NCBI RefSeq assembly: GCF_030264275.1
Contig: NZ_CP127165.1
Location: 2,344,001 to 2,408,000, forward strand
Source: Marivivens sp. LCG002
GTDB lineage: Bacteria > Pseudomonadota > Alphaproteobacteria > Rhodobacterales > Rhodobacteraceae
Length of the DNA stretch: 64,000 nucleotides
Direction: 5' to 3'
Position numbers and translations under genes: made by a program. The notes beneath the pieces are model-generated. The model was not told where the DNA came from. It did no database searches and saw only the letters and a program-made list of their open reading frames with translations. Below are positions 1 through 8,254 of this stretch, one piece after another (within the stretch, counting starts at the first letter, position 1; each line of letters starts with the position of its first letter).

Positions 1-316
1 CCAGCGCACGGCGTTGACTTGCGGGCGACAAAGCCAGCACGAGGTCGAACGACGAAAGATCGTCGCCCCATTGCTGCATTTCGTCGAACGAGCGCGAACG
101 ATGGCGGGACAGCTCGACCCCGATTTCTTGGCACACCGCCACAGCGAAACCGTCGATTTCAAGATCGTTCTTCACACCGACGGATTGGATATAGCATTCG
201 GTCCCATAGAACTTTTTCATGATCCCTTCGGCCATGGGGGAGCGGACGGAATTATGGTCACAACAAAAGAGCACCGACTGTGGCAAAGGATCGAAGCTTT
301 TGTCGATGTCCGTCAC
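1..316 (-). CDS. Low-molecular-weight phosphatase family protein (partial, C-terminus beyond window)
   Basis: The reading frame runs off the left edge, so only about 105 N-terminal residues are visible. It begins with GTG at 316-314, five nucleotides after the UPF0262 stop. A GGAGG ribosome binding site lies inside the end of that upstream gene, which supports the GTG start. Residues 18-26 contain CDHNSVRSP, the C-x5-R-S phosphate-binding loop of low-molecular-weight protein tyrosine phosphatases and related arsenate reductases. The catalytic Cys and Arg are both present. The substrate is unknown. Tight linkage to hisD and UPF0262 suggests a shared transcript. I infer a phosphatase rather than an arsenate reductase, because no ars genes are nearby, but the C-terminal aspartate loop cannot be checked here. 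Confidence 0.75.
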   Translation of the reverse strand, partial: MTDIDKSFDPLPQSVLFCCDHNSVRSPMAEGIMKKFYGTECYIQSVGVKNDLEIDGFAVAVCQEIGVELSRHRSRSFDEMQQWGDDLSSFDLVLALSPASQRRAL

Positions 317-321
317 GGCGC

Positions 322-801
322 TCACCCTCCGAAATGCAGAACGCAAATCAGTGTGAAAAGACGGCGTGCAGTGTCGTAATCGACCTCTGCCTTGCCCTCG
401 AGCCGCTCTTGGAGAATGCGCGCACCTTCGTCGTGAATTCCGCGACGGGCCATGTCGATCGTTTCGATCTGGTTCGTCGGAAGGGTCTTTACCGCGTCGA
501 AATAGCTTTCGCAGATCTGGAAATAGTCTTTCACCACCTGACGGAACGGCCCAAGGCTGAGATGGAACTCGGCAGCGGGATCGTCCGCTTCGGTCGTCAA
601 AGCGAAAACCAGACGGCGATCACGGATCGAAAGCGAAAGTTTATAGGGACCTTCGGGCACGGGACGTTCATCACGTGCGGGAAGAATGATGTTGTTGGCC
701 TCAAGAAGGTCAAAAATGGCGACACGGCGTTCCTGTTCGATCTCCGGTGTCGGAGGCGGCAGGGCGCTGTCGTCGAGTTCGATATGTATAATTCTGGACA
801 T
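322..801 (-). CDS. UPF0262 family protein
   Basis: This 159-residue cytosolic protein has no signal peptide or membrane segment. The sequence (start MSRIIHIELDD, a YKLSLSIRDRRLVF strand region, end TLICVLHFGG) matches the UPF0262 family, which is largely restricted to Alphaproteobacteria and has no known function. It lies 74 nt downstream of hisD and 5 nt upstream of the small phosphatase on the same strand. The hisD-UPF0262-phosphatase order is what I recall from Rhodobacterales genomes. No catalytic motif is evident. Family assignment is fairly sure; role unknown. Confidence 0.85.
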   Translation of the reverse strand: MSRIIHIELDDSALPPPTPEIEQERRVAIFDLLEANNIILPARDERPVPEGPYKLSLSIRDRRLVFALTTEADDPAAEFHLSLGPFRQVVKDYFQICESYFDAVKTLPTNQIETIDMARRGIHDEGARILQERLEGKAEVDYDTARRLFTLICVLHFGG

Positions 802-875
802 GGGAGGAGCGGTCCTTGATCTATACTTTCAGTTAGCCCGCTCCACGCCCGGAGGCAATGCGACCCAAGCGCAGT

Positions 876-2177
876 TTATCCATTCAGCTTGTCGAGTCGA
901 GCGCGAACGCTCAGCCCGTGGGCCTCAAGACTTTCCGACTGTGCAAGACGCTCTGCGCTCGGCCCTATTGCGGCGATGGCTTCGGGTGTCATGCGCGAAA
1001 GCGTAGTGCGCTTGAGAAAATCCATGACCGACAAACCCGACGAAAACCGCGCCGAACGCGCCGTCGGCAGAACGTGGTTGGGTCCACCGATATAGTCGCC
1101 GATGGCTTCGGGCGTCCAGGCGCCGACAAAGATCGCACCTGCGTGACGGATCTTCTCGCAGAGCGCATCCGCGTCATCGACGCAAAGCTCGAGATGCTCG
1201 GGTGCAATACGGTCGGACAGGCGCACGGCCTCGTCCATATCGCGCACGGTGATGACCGCGCCAAAGTCACGCCAGCTTGCCCCCGCAATCGCGCGGCGTT
1301 CCAGTGTTTCAAGCCGCTTGTCGACAGCAGCAGCGACCGCGCGGCCAAAGTCGGCATCATCGGTGATGAGGATGGATTGGGCACTTTCATCGTGCTCGGC
1401 CTGCGACAGAAGATCGAGAGCGATCCAGTCGGGGTCGTTGTCCTTGTCCGCAATCACGAGGATTTCAGACGGACCCGCGATCATATCGATCCCGACCTTA
1501 CCGAAAACGCGGCGCTTGGCTGCCGCGACAAAGGCATTGCCGGGGCCCGTGATCTTGTCCACGGGCGCAATGGTTTGGGTGCCATAGGCCAGCGCGGCAA
1601 TCGCCTGCGCTCCACCGATCCGGTAAACCTCGTCCACACCCGCAATGCGCGCCGCCAAGAGCACCAGCGGGTTTGCTACCCCATCAGGTGTCGGAACCAC
1701 GATGGCAAGACGCTCGACGCCCGCCACTTTCGCGGGGATCGCATTCATCAGGACCGACGACGGATAGGACGCGAGACCGCCCGGAACATAGAGACCCGCC
1801 GCGGACACCGCCGTCCAGCGCCAACCGAGCGACGCCCCGACCTCATCGGTCCAGCGTTTATCCTCGGGCATTTGCGCCGCGTGATAGGCGCGCACACGCG
1901 CAGCGGCGAGCTCCAGAGCCGCGCGATCCTCGGCGGAAACCTTGGCGCATTCGGCCTCGATTTCGGCTTCCGAAAACCGCAAGGTTTCAGGCGTCAGCTG
2001 CATTCGGTCGAATTTGGCGGTCAGCTCGATGACGGCGGCATCACCACGCGTGCGCACATCGGCGATGATCCCAGCAACAACCGCGTCCACATCGGGGCTA
2101 TCCTCGCGCTTCATTCCCAGAAGTGCGGTGAACGCCTCTTCAAAACCTGCGTCTTTGGTGTCGAGAAAATGCGGCAT
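876..2177 (-). CDS. hisD: Histidinol dehydrogenase
   Basis: HisD catalyses the last two steps of histidine synthesis, the NAD-dependent oxidation of L-histidinol to L-histidine, as a zinc-dependent cytosolic homodimer. The 433-residue length is normal. Zinc and substrate residues known from the E. coli enzyme are all visible: Gln259 and His262 (SQAEHD), Glu327/His328 (APEHLEL), Asp361 and His368 (GPNHVLP) and His420. It is the first gene of a small operon with UPF0262 and a phosphatase-like gene, separated by about 80 nt from mtnP upstream. No other his genes are in the window, so histidine genes are dispersed in this genome. Confidence 0.97.
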   Translation of the reverse strand: MPHFLDTKDAGFEEAFTALLGMKREDSPDVDAVVAGIIADVRTRGDAAVIELTAKFDRMQLTPETLRFSEAEIEAECAKVSAEDRAALELAAARVRAYHAAQMPEDKRWTDEVGASLGWRWTAVSAAGLYVPGGLASYPSSVLMNAIPAKVAGVERLAIVVPTPDGVANPLVLLAARIAGVDEVYRIGGAQAIAALAYGTQTIAPVDKITGPGNAFVAAAKRRVFGKVGIDMIAGPSEILVIADKDNDPDWIALDLLSQAEHDESAQSILITDDADFGRAVAAAVDKRLETLERRAIAGASWRDFGAVITVRDMDEAVRLSDRIAPEHLELCVDDADALCEKIRHAGAIFVGAWTPEAIGDYIGGPNHVLPTARSARFSSGLSVMDFLKRTTLSRMTPEAIAAIGPSAERLAQSESLEAHGLSVRARLDKLNG

Positions 2178-2258
2178 GTCGGTCTCCTTCGTGGGCGGTG
2201 ATACAGCCCCCGTCGCTGCGCTTCAATGCACCCAAGTGCGACTATTGTTCAACCTCAT

Positions 2259-3128
2259 TCAAAGAACACGCCCTGCAATGACCTTGAGGCGTTCCACGAC
2301 TTCGGGATCGCGCTTGGCGGGTGCGGTCATGATGGCAAATTCAAGGGCGCGGTCACAGCCACAAGGACAAACCGCGCGATCCCCGCCAAGCCGCAGCGGA
2401 AGCCCTGCGACTGTCTTTTTCGCATGCGCGGCGTTCCCCTGAAGCGTCTTGATCACCGCCGTCACATCCACGGCATCATGATCGGGGTGCCAACAGTCGT
2501 AATCCGTCACCATCGCGACAGTGGCATAACACATCTCGGCCTCGCGGCAGAGCTTGGCCTCGGGCATGTTCGTCATTCCGACCACATCGCAGCCCCATAC
2601 TTCGCGATAGAGCTTGCTCTCGGCGAGCGTCGAAAACTGTGGCCCTTCCATCGCGAGATAGGTCCCTCCGCGATGCACGGTCACGCCTGTAGCGCGCGCG
2701 GCGTCCTCGCAAAGGTCCATGAGCCGCGCACAGGTCGGATGACCGAAGCCGACATGCGCGACGCATCCGGTCCCGAAAAAGCTCTTTTCCCGCGCAAAGG
2801 TGCGGTCGATAAATTGATCGACGATCACAAAATCCCCCGGCGCATAGTCTTCGCGGAAACTGCCGCAAGCGGACACCGATACGACATCCGTCACGCCAAG
2901 CGACTTGAGCGCTGCAATGTTTGCACGATAGGGCACTTCGGTCGGGGAATGCACATGACCTCGACCGTGACGGGGCAAGAACACCATTTCGGTGCCGTCC
3001 AATGTTCCCGTCAAAACCTGATCCGAAGGTTTACCCCAAGGCGTGTCGACTGTGATCCATGCCGCATCCATCAGCCCGTCGATTTCATAAACGCCCGAAC
3101 CGCCGATAATCCCGATCTTTGCTTTCAT
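2259..3128 (-). CDS. mtnP: S-methyl-5'-thioadenosine phosphorylase
   Basis: MtnP cleaves 5'-methylthioadenosine with phosphate to adenine and 5-methylthioribose-1-phosphate, salvaging the by-product of polyamine and homoserine-lactone synthesis. The 289-residue protein has the PNP/MTAP fold: an N-terminal phosphate-binding IIGGSGVYEIDG segment, VSVSACGSFRED near residue 85, YLAMEGPQFST near 155, and GMTNMPEAKLCREAEMCYATV around 185-205, typical of the MTAP subfamily. Stand-alone position: its own upstream region faces the SulP gene across 164 nt. An MTI phosphorylase variant of the family cannot be excluded without alignment. Confidence 0.9.
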   Translation of the reverse strand: MKAKIGIIGGSGVYEIDGLMDAAWITVDTPWGKPSDQVLTGTLDGTEMVFLPRHGRGHVHSPTEVPYRANIAALKSLGVTDVVSVSACGSFREDYAPGDFVIVDQFIDRTFAREKSFFGTGCVAHVGFGHPTCARLMDLCEDAARATGVTVHRGGTYLAMEGPQFSTLAESKLYREVWGCDVVGMTNMPEAKLCREAEMCYATVAMVTDYDCWHPDHDAVDVTAVIKTLQGNAAHAKKTVAGLPLRLGGDRAVCPCGCDRALEFAIMTAPAKRDPEVVERLKVIAGRVL

Positions 3129-3292
3129 CTTTTGCCTTTCAAATCCCCCGAAGGGCAGCCTAGCGGATCGTCACTCGGCTGCAAGGCCGCCGTGCAGATC
3201 GGCAACACCTTGGCGGTGGGAGATCACGCGGGTTTAATTCAGGGTCGTTCTGGGTTAGGCGGACCCCACGCGAACATAGACAGGACAAGCCG

Positions 3293-4906
3293 ATGCCCAA
3301 AGCCTCGCTGGCGGCCTTTGCCGAACGCCTCACCATTGCCGACAAGAACCAGCTCACGCCGATGCAGATCAAAACGGACCTGCTCTCGGGTCTGACCGTT
3401 GCACTTGCTCTGGTGCCCGAAGCCGTGGCTTTTGCCTTTGTGGCGAATGTGCACCCTCTCGTCGGTCTCTATGCGGCCTTTATCGTCGGTCTGATCACCG
3501 CTCTTTTCGGGGGGCGTCCCGGCATGATCTCGGGGGCGACGGGCGCTCTGGCGGTCGTGATGGTAAGCCTCGTGAAAGAACACGGCGTCGAATATCTCTT
3601 TGCGACCGTTGTCCTCATGGGTTTGATTCAGATTTTTGTCGGCATCATGCGCTGGGGCAAGTTCATTCGCCTCGTGCCGCATCCCGTGATGCTCGGTTTC
3701 GTCAACGGTCTGGCCATCGTGATCGGTCTGGCGCAGTTGTCGCAGTTCAAGGTGCCTGGCTCGGCCGAAGCCTCGGGCCATGGAATGGGCGGCGGCGAAT
3801 GGCTCTCGGGTATGCCCCTTGTGATGATGCTTTCACTCGTCGCTTTGACCATGGCGATCATCTATGTGCTGCCGCGCTTCACCAAGGCCATCCCCGCCCC
3901 GCTGGCAGGGATCGGGATCACGGCGCTGATCGTGATCGTCTTCGGGATCGACGTGCCGCGCGTCGGGGATATGGCCTCGATCGAAGGCGGGCTGCCTGCG
4001 TTCCATCTTCCTATGGTTCCGATCTCGCTCGAGACATTCTACGTCATCCTGCCCTATTCCCTCATCCTTGCCGCGATCGGCCTGATCGAAAGCCTTCTGA
4101 CGCTCAACCTTGTTGGTGAAATGACGGGCAAACGCGGTGGCGCAAGTCAGGAATGCATCGCGCAAGGCGTCGCCAACACCGTCACAGGCTTCTTCGGCGG
4201 TATGGGCGGCTGCGCGATGATCGGCCAGTCGATGATCAACGTGAAATCGGGCGGGCGCACCCGCGTTGCCGCAACCTCGGCCGCGCTCTTCCTGCTTCTC
4301 TTTATCGTCGTTGCCTCGCCACTCATCGAGCAGATTCCGCTCGCTGCGCTTGTCGGTGTGATGTTCATGGTGGTGATCGGCACTTTTGCCTGGAACTCGT
4401 TCAAGATCCTGCGCCGTGTCCCATTGACCGATGCCTTTGTGATCATCCTTGTGACCGTTGTGACGGTCTGGACCGATCTCGCAACTGCGGTTGTGGTCGG
4501 CGTGATCGTCTCGGCACTCTCTTATGCATGGAACAACGCCAAGCGTATCCACGCCAAGACCTATGAAACCCCCGAAGGCGCGAAGGTCTATCAAATCCAG
4601 GGACCGCTGTTCTTCGGTTCGACCGACGGTTTCATGGAGACCTTCCAAGTCGAGAGCGATCCGTCTTTGGTGATCATCGACTTTCAGGACAGCCGCGTCG
4701 TCGATCAATCCGCGCTTCAGGCAATCGAAGCGGTCGCCGCAAAATACGAAGAGGTGGGCAAACGCATCCAGCTGCGCCACCTGAGCCGCGATTGCCACCG
4801 TCTTCTCTCCAAAGCGGGCCATCTGATGGTCGATAGCGACGACGATCCCGACTATGAGATTGCGGTCGACTACGGGGTGCGGACGGGCATTCTCGGAACC
4901 CACTAA
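3293..4906 (+). CDS. SulP family inorganic anion transporter with STAS domain
   Basis: This 537-residue inner-membrane protein has about 12-14 hydrophobic helices (residues 25-420) followed by a cytosolic STAS domain (about 435-535, with VIIDFQDSRVVDQSALQAIE). SulP signatures are clear: LTVALALVPEAVAFAFVANVHPLVGLYAAF at the first helices and GGRPGMISGATGALAVVM after. SulP carriers move sulfate, bicarbonate or dicarboxylates, usually by proton or sodium symport; the substrate here cannot be read from sequence. Ribosome binding site AGGACA precedes the ATG. It is monocistronic, divergent from mtnP and ending at a strong terminator. Confidence 0.93.
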   Translation: MPKASLAAFAERLTIADKNQLTPMQIKTDLLSGLTVALALVPEAVAFAFVANVHPLVGLYAAFIVGLITALFGGRPGMISGATGALAVVMVSLVKEHGVEYLFATVVLMGLIQIFVGIMRWGKFIRLVPHPVMLGFVNGLAIVIGLAQLSQFKVPGSAEASGHGMGGGEWLSGMPLVMMLSLVALTMAIIYVLPRFTKAIPAPLAGIGITALIVIVFGIDVPRVGDMASIEGGLPAFHLPMVPISLETFYVILPYSLILAAIGLIESLLTLNLVGEMTGKRGGASQECIAQGVANTVTGFFGGMGGCAMIGQSMINVKSGGRTRVAATSAALFLLLFIVVASPLIEQIPLAALVGVMFMVVIGTFAWNSFKILRRVPLTDAFVIILVTVVTVWTDLATAVVVGVIVSALSYAWNNAKRIHAKTYETPEGAKVYQIQGPLFFGSTDGFMETFQVESDPSLVIIDFQDSRVVDQSALQAIEAVAAKYEEVGKRIQLRHLSRDCHRLLSKAGHLMVDSDDDPDYEIAVDYGVRTGILGTH

Positions 4907-4909
4907 AAC

Positions 4910-4936
4910 AAAAGGGCGCCCCGAACGGCGCCCTTT
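4910..4936. terminator. Bidirectional rho-independent terminator
   Basis: An 10-11 bp perfect hairpin (GGCGCC core, 6-nt loop CCGAAC) is flanked by A-run on the left and T-run on the right. It serves the SulP gene on the plus strand and the convergent FAD-dehydrogenase operon on the minus strand. Confidence 0.9.
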
Positions 4937-4967
4937 TCAATTCAAGGCCAAGTCGTTTTTCGACCGA

Positions 4968-6386
4968 TCAGTCCGCAGCCCGAAGAACCACCCCTGGATT
5001 CATGATGCCCAACGGATCGAGCGAGGTTTTGATCGCGCGCATCATGGCAAGTTTGGCGGGGTCGGAATAGGTCTCGACATCTTTGACCTTGAGACGCCCG
5101 ACGCCGTGCTCTGCACTCACCGAACCGTCATAGGAATGGACAAGGTCATGGATGCATTTCTTGGCATCATTGCGGATGTTGTCGTATTCCTTGCGGTCGC
5201 GACCCTTTGCAGGAAACAGGTTATAGTGAAGATTCCCGTCCCCGAGATGGCCGAAGCAGTTGATCCGCATATCTCCGAGCTTTGCCAGCTCGCCGGGTCC
5301 GCGCTCGATAAATTCGGGGATAGCCGAGAGCGGTAGCGAAATGTCATGCGACGACACCGACCCGATCCGCTTGTTCCCCTGCGGGATCATCTCGCGGATT
5401 TTCCAAAAGGCCTGACGCTGGGCCTCGGACGAGGCGATGACACCGTCGGTCACATAACCCTCTTCTGCGGCGGCAACGAAAAGGGTTTCGAGGACCTCTG
5501 TCGCATCAACCGAGGCAGGCAATCCAAGATCGACGAGAACCATCCATTCGGGCCACTCGTCGAACGGCTTTGCCACATCAAAGCCCGTCTCTTCGAGAAA
5601 GCTCGGCCCCATGCGGTGGATCAGCTCGAAAGCAGAGATGCTTTCACCGACCTGCGAACCGGCAAGCGCCAAGAGATCCAGAGCGGCTTTGGGCGAAGGG
5701 ACCGCCAAGAGCGCGGTTCCATATTGCGCAGGGCGCGGCAAAAGCTTGAGCGCGGCGGCGGTGATGATCCCCAAGGACCCTTCCGATCCGATGAAAAGAT
5801 CGCGCAAGGCATAGCCCGTGTTGTCCTTGCGAAGCCGAGTGAGGCCGTTCCATATCTCGCCGTCTGCCGTCACAACTTCAAGACCGAGAACCTGCGCACG
5901 GGCATTCCCATAGCGCAGAACATTGACACCGCCCGCATTGGTCGCCAGCAAACCGCCGATCCGCGCCGACCCTTCCGAGGCGAGCGAGAGCGGGAACAAA
6001 CGATCGACCTCTTCGGCCGCGCGGTGCACTTCGGCAAGGATCACCCCCGCATCCGCGACGAGAACGTTTTCGGTCGGATAGACAGCCCTGATCGACTTCA
6101 TCCGTTCCGTTGAAAGAACGATCGGACGTGCGCCATCGGGCATAATCTGCCCCCCAACGAGCCCTGTTCCGCCGCTATAGGGCACGATGCCTACGCGCGC
6201 ATCGCGGCAGGCTTTGACGATGATCGCCACTTCTTCTGTGCTGGCGGGGGCGAGAACGACCCCGTGCCCCTCGTAGCGGCCACGCGGTTCCTCGAAATAT
6301 TGCGCGGTGTCTTCTTTGAAACACGCCGCGGGCAAACGTGTCTTCAGCAAGGAAACAAAAGTATCGTCCGCAGGATTCAAAGCCAT
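4968..6386 (-). CDS. FAD-linked 2-hydroxyacid dehydrogenase (GlcD / D-lactate / D-2-hydroxyglutarate type)
   Basis: A 472-residue flavoprotein of the FAD-linked oxidase C-terminal family. The N-terminal PCMH FAD-binding domain carries YSGGTGLVGGQ (about 68-80) and GGLLATNAGGVNVLRYG (about 148-164). The C-terminal cap has the metal/substrate motif GHLGDGNLHYN and ends with SAEHGVGRLK and LDPLGIMNPGVVL. Members oxidise D-lactate, glycolate or D-2-hydroxyglutarate and pass electrons to quinone or a partner. No GlcE or GlcF partner is adjacent, so a single-subunit D-lactate or D-2-hydroxyglutarate dehydrogenase is more likely than glycolate oxidase. Last gene of the long oxidase/thrC transcription unit, ending at the shared terminator. 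Confidence 0.9.
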   Translation of the reverse strand: MALNPADDTFVSLLKTRLPAACFKEDTAQYFEEPRGRYEGHGVVLAPASTEEVAIIVKACRDARVGIVPYSGGTGLVGGQIMPDGARPIVLSTERMKSIRAVYPTENVLVADAGVILAEVHRAAEEVDRLFPLSLASEGSARIGGLLATNAGGVNVLRYGNARAQVLGLEVVTADGEIWNGLTRLRKDNTGYALRDLFIGSEGSLGIITAAALKLLPRPAQYGTALLAVPSPKAALDLLALAGSQVGESISAFELIHRMGPSFLEETGFDVAKPFDEWPEWMVLVDLGLPASVDATEVLETLFVAAAEEGYVTDGVIASSEAQRQAFWKIREMIPQGNKRIGSVSSHDISLPLSAIPEFIERGPGELAKLGDMRINCFGHLGDGNLHYNLFPAKGRDRKEYDNIRNDAKKCIHDLVHSYDGSVSAEHGVGRLKVKDVETYSDPAKLAMMRAIKTSLDPLGIMNPGVVLRAAD

Positions 6387-6398
6387 GTCATATCCGTA

Positions 6399-6989
6399 TC
6401 AGGCCAAACCGACTTCGGTCTTGCCGCGTCTGTCGTTTCGAAGGTTGGCATAGAGCACATGATTGCGCCAGCGCCCGTTGATCTGGAGATAGCTCTGCGC
6501 CACCCCCTCGTATTTATAACCGCAGCTTTCGAGAAGCCGCCGCGAAGGTGTATTCTCGGGCAAACAGCCCGCTTCGATCCGGCTCAGATCCAGCGTGTTG
6601 AACGCGTAATGCACAACCGCTTTGATCGCCTCGCGCATATAGCCTTGCCGCGTGAAACGCTCGCCCGTCCAATAGCCGGTGGTCGCGGACTGGGCGGGGC
6701 CTCGGCGGATGTTGTCGAGCGTGATCGCACCGATCAACGCATTGTCGCTCCTGCGGACGAGAAAGAACGGATAAGCCGTTCCGTTCACCATCGAACGCTG
6801 CGCCCAATACACACGATTGGTAAATGCCTTGCGCGAGAGATGATCCTGCGACCAGGTCGGTTCCCACGGCGTCAGAAACGCTTGGCTTTCAAGGCGAAGA
6901 TTGGCCCAAGGCACAAAGTCGCTGTGGATGGGCGGCCGCAAGGTCAGCCGCTCGGTCTCGAGCTGGACTTTCTTGCGCCGTCCGAACAT
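6399..6989 (-). CDS. RimJ/RimL-type GNAT N-acetyltransferase
   Basis: A 196-residue GNAT protein (ETERLTLRPPIHSDFVPW near the N-terminus, GYWTGERFTRQGYMREAI acetyl-CoA loop about 108-125, ENTPSRRLLESCGYKYEGV about 147-165). This pattern is that of RimJ-like ribosomal-protein-alanine acetyltransferases, which acetylate the N-terminus of ribosomal protein S5. The actual target is inferred only. The ATG overlaps the M16 peptidase stop by one nucleotide (TGATG), so translation is probably coupled. It lies 12 nt upstream of the FAD dehydrogenase. Confidence 0.88.
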   Translation of the reverse strand: MFGRRKKVQLETERLTLRPPIHSDFVPWANLRLESQAFLTPWEPTWSQDHLSRKAFTNRVYWAQRSMVNGTAYPFFLVRRSDNALIGAITLDNIRRGPAQSATTGYWTGERFTRQGYMREAIKAVVHYAFNTLDLSRIEAGCLPENTPSRRLLESCGYKYEGVAQSYLQINGRWRNHVLYANLRNDRRGKTEVGLA

Positions 6990-8254
6990 CAGCCCGCAAG
7001 TCTCCCCTTGAGCTCGTCAAGCGCGGGGGCGTCGCTTTTGGGACCATAGAGCGCCATGGCGACCCCTGTGTCGGCGACCATCTTCTCGCCAAAGGCTTTG
7101 ACCCCTGCCACATCAACGGCGTCGATCTTGGCGATGGTCTCGTTGAGGTCGGGTACGCGTTCCCAGATCGAGAGCGAACGAACGAGACGCTCGGCGCGAT
7201 TGGACGGGCTTTCCAGACCCATCAAAAGCCCTGCCTTCATCTGTGCACGGGCGCGGGCCACTTCGGCTTCGGTCATGTCTTCTGCGGCGCGCTTCATCTC
7301 GTCGATGGTGATCGCCGAAAGCTCGTTGATCTGTTCGGCACTGGTGCCCGCATAGATCGTCATCATGCCCGTGTCTTCATGGGCGCCCGTCTGGGCGAAG
7401 ATCGTATAGCAAAGGCCGCGCTTCTCGCGCACCTCTTGGAACAGACGAGAGGACATGCCGCCCCCCAGCGCGATGGCATAGACCTGTGCGGTAAAGATAT
7501 CGTCGTCACGATAATCGGGACCTTCGAGGCCAAGCGTGAAATGCACCTGCTCGAGCGCCTTGGTTTCACGACGTTCGCCGCCGACAAACTTTGCAGGCTC
7601 GATGAGCGAGAGACCGCCCCCACCTTTCATATCCCCGAACAAAGCCTCGGCCTGTTTGACGATTGCCTCGTGATCGACGGCGCCCGCCGCAACAAGGATC
7701 ATCTGCTCAGGGCGATAATGCTCGCTCACAAAACCCGACAGATCGGACCGACCAAAGGCTTTGACCCGCTCGGCAGGTCCGAGGATGGTGCGGCCAAGCG
7801 CCTGATCGGGATAGGACACCTCTTGGAGCCAGTCGAAAATCACATCGTCGGGCGTATCGAGCGCTTGCCCGATTTCCTGAAGGATGACACCGCGCTCGAC
7901 CTCGATTTCATTCGGATCGAAAATCGGGTTGCGCAGGATATCGGCAACAAGTTCGATGCCCAAAGGCGTGTCCTGTTCAAGAACGCGGGCGTAATAGGCC
8001 GTCATTTCGCGGCTGGTATAGGCGTTGATATAGCCGCCCACATCCTCGATCTGTTCGGCGATTTGTAGGGCCGTGCGCGTTTTCGTGCCTTTGAACGCCA
8101 TATGCTCAAGGAAATGCGCAATACCGTTCTGCTCGATGCGCTCATGGCGCGCACCTGCAAGAACCCAGACACCGACCGAAACCGTCTGCAGCGACGGCAT
8201 ATGCTCGGTAATGACGCGGAACCCGTTGGAAAGGGTGTGAAGTTGGATCGTCAA
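6989..8254 (-). CDS. M16 family zinc peptidase (processing-peptidase-like)
   Basis: A 421-residue insulinase-family metallopeptidase. The inverted zinc motif HxxEH is HFLEH at residues 47-51, with the distal Glu in ERGVILQEI. The glycine-rich ALGGGMSSRLFQEVREKRGLCY segment (around 270-292) is typical of the mitochondrial processing peptidase beta-like bacterial proteins. It has no signal peptide and is probably cytosolic. Its ATG overlaps the end of thrC by 4 nt, a pairing I recall from Rhodobacterales. Substrate unknown. Confidence 0.93.
   Translation of the reverse strand: MTIQLHTLSNGFRVITEHMPSLQTVSVGVWVLAGARHERIEQNGIAHFLEHMAFKGTKTRTALQIAEQIEDVGGYINAYTSREMTAYYARVLEQDTPLGIELVADILRNPIFDPNEIEVERGVILQEIGQALDTPDDVIFDWLQEVSYPDQALGRTILGPAERVKAFGRSDLSGFVSEHYRPEQMILVAAGAVDHEAIVKQAEALFGDMKGGGGLSLIEPAKFVGGERRETKALEQVHFTLGLEGPDYRDDDIFTAQVYAIALGGGMSSRLFQEVREKRGLCYTIFAQTGAHEDTGMMTIYAGTSAEQINELSAITIDEMKRAAEDMTEAEVARARAQMKAGLLMGLESPSNRAERLVRSLSIWERVPDLNETIAKIDAVDVAGVKAFGEKMVADTGVAMALYGPKSDAPALDELKGRLAG

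Noticed and set aside
858-2201. 447-residue plus-strand open frame
   Set aside because: It is antisense to hisD, Arg/His/Gly-rich, with no ribosome binding site or recognisable domain; hisD on the other strand has all catalytic residues.
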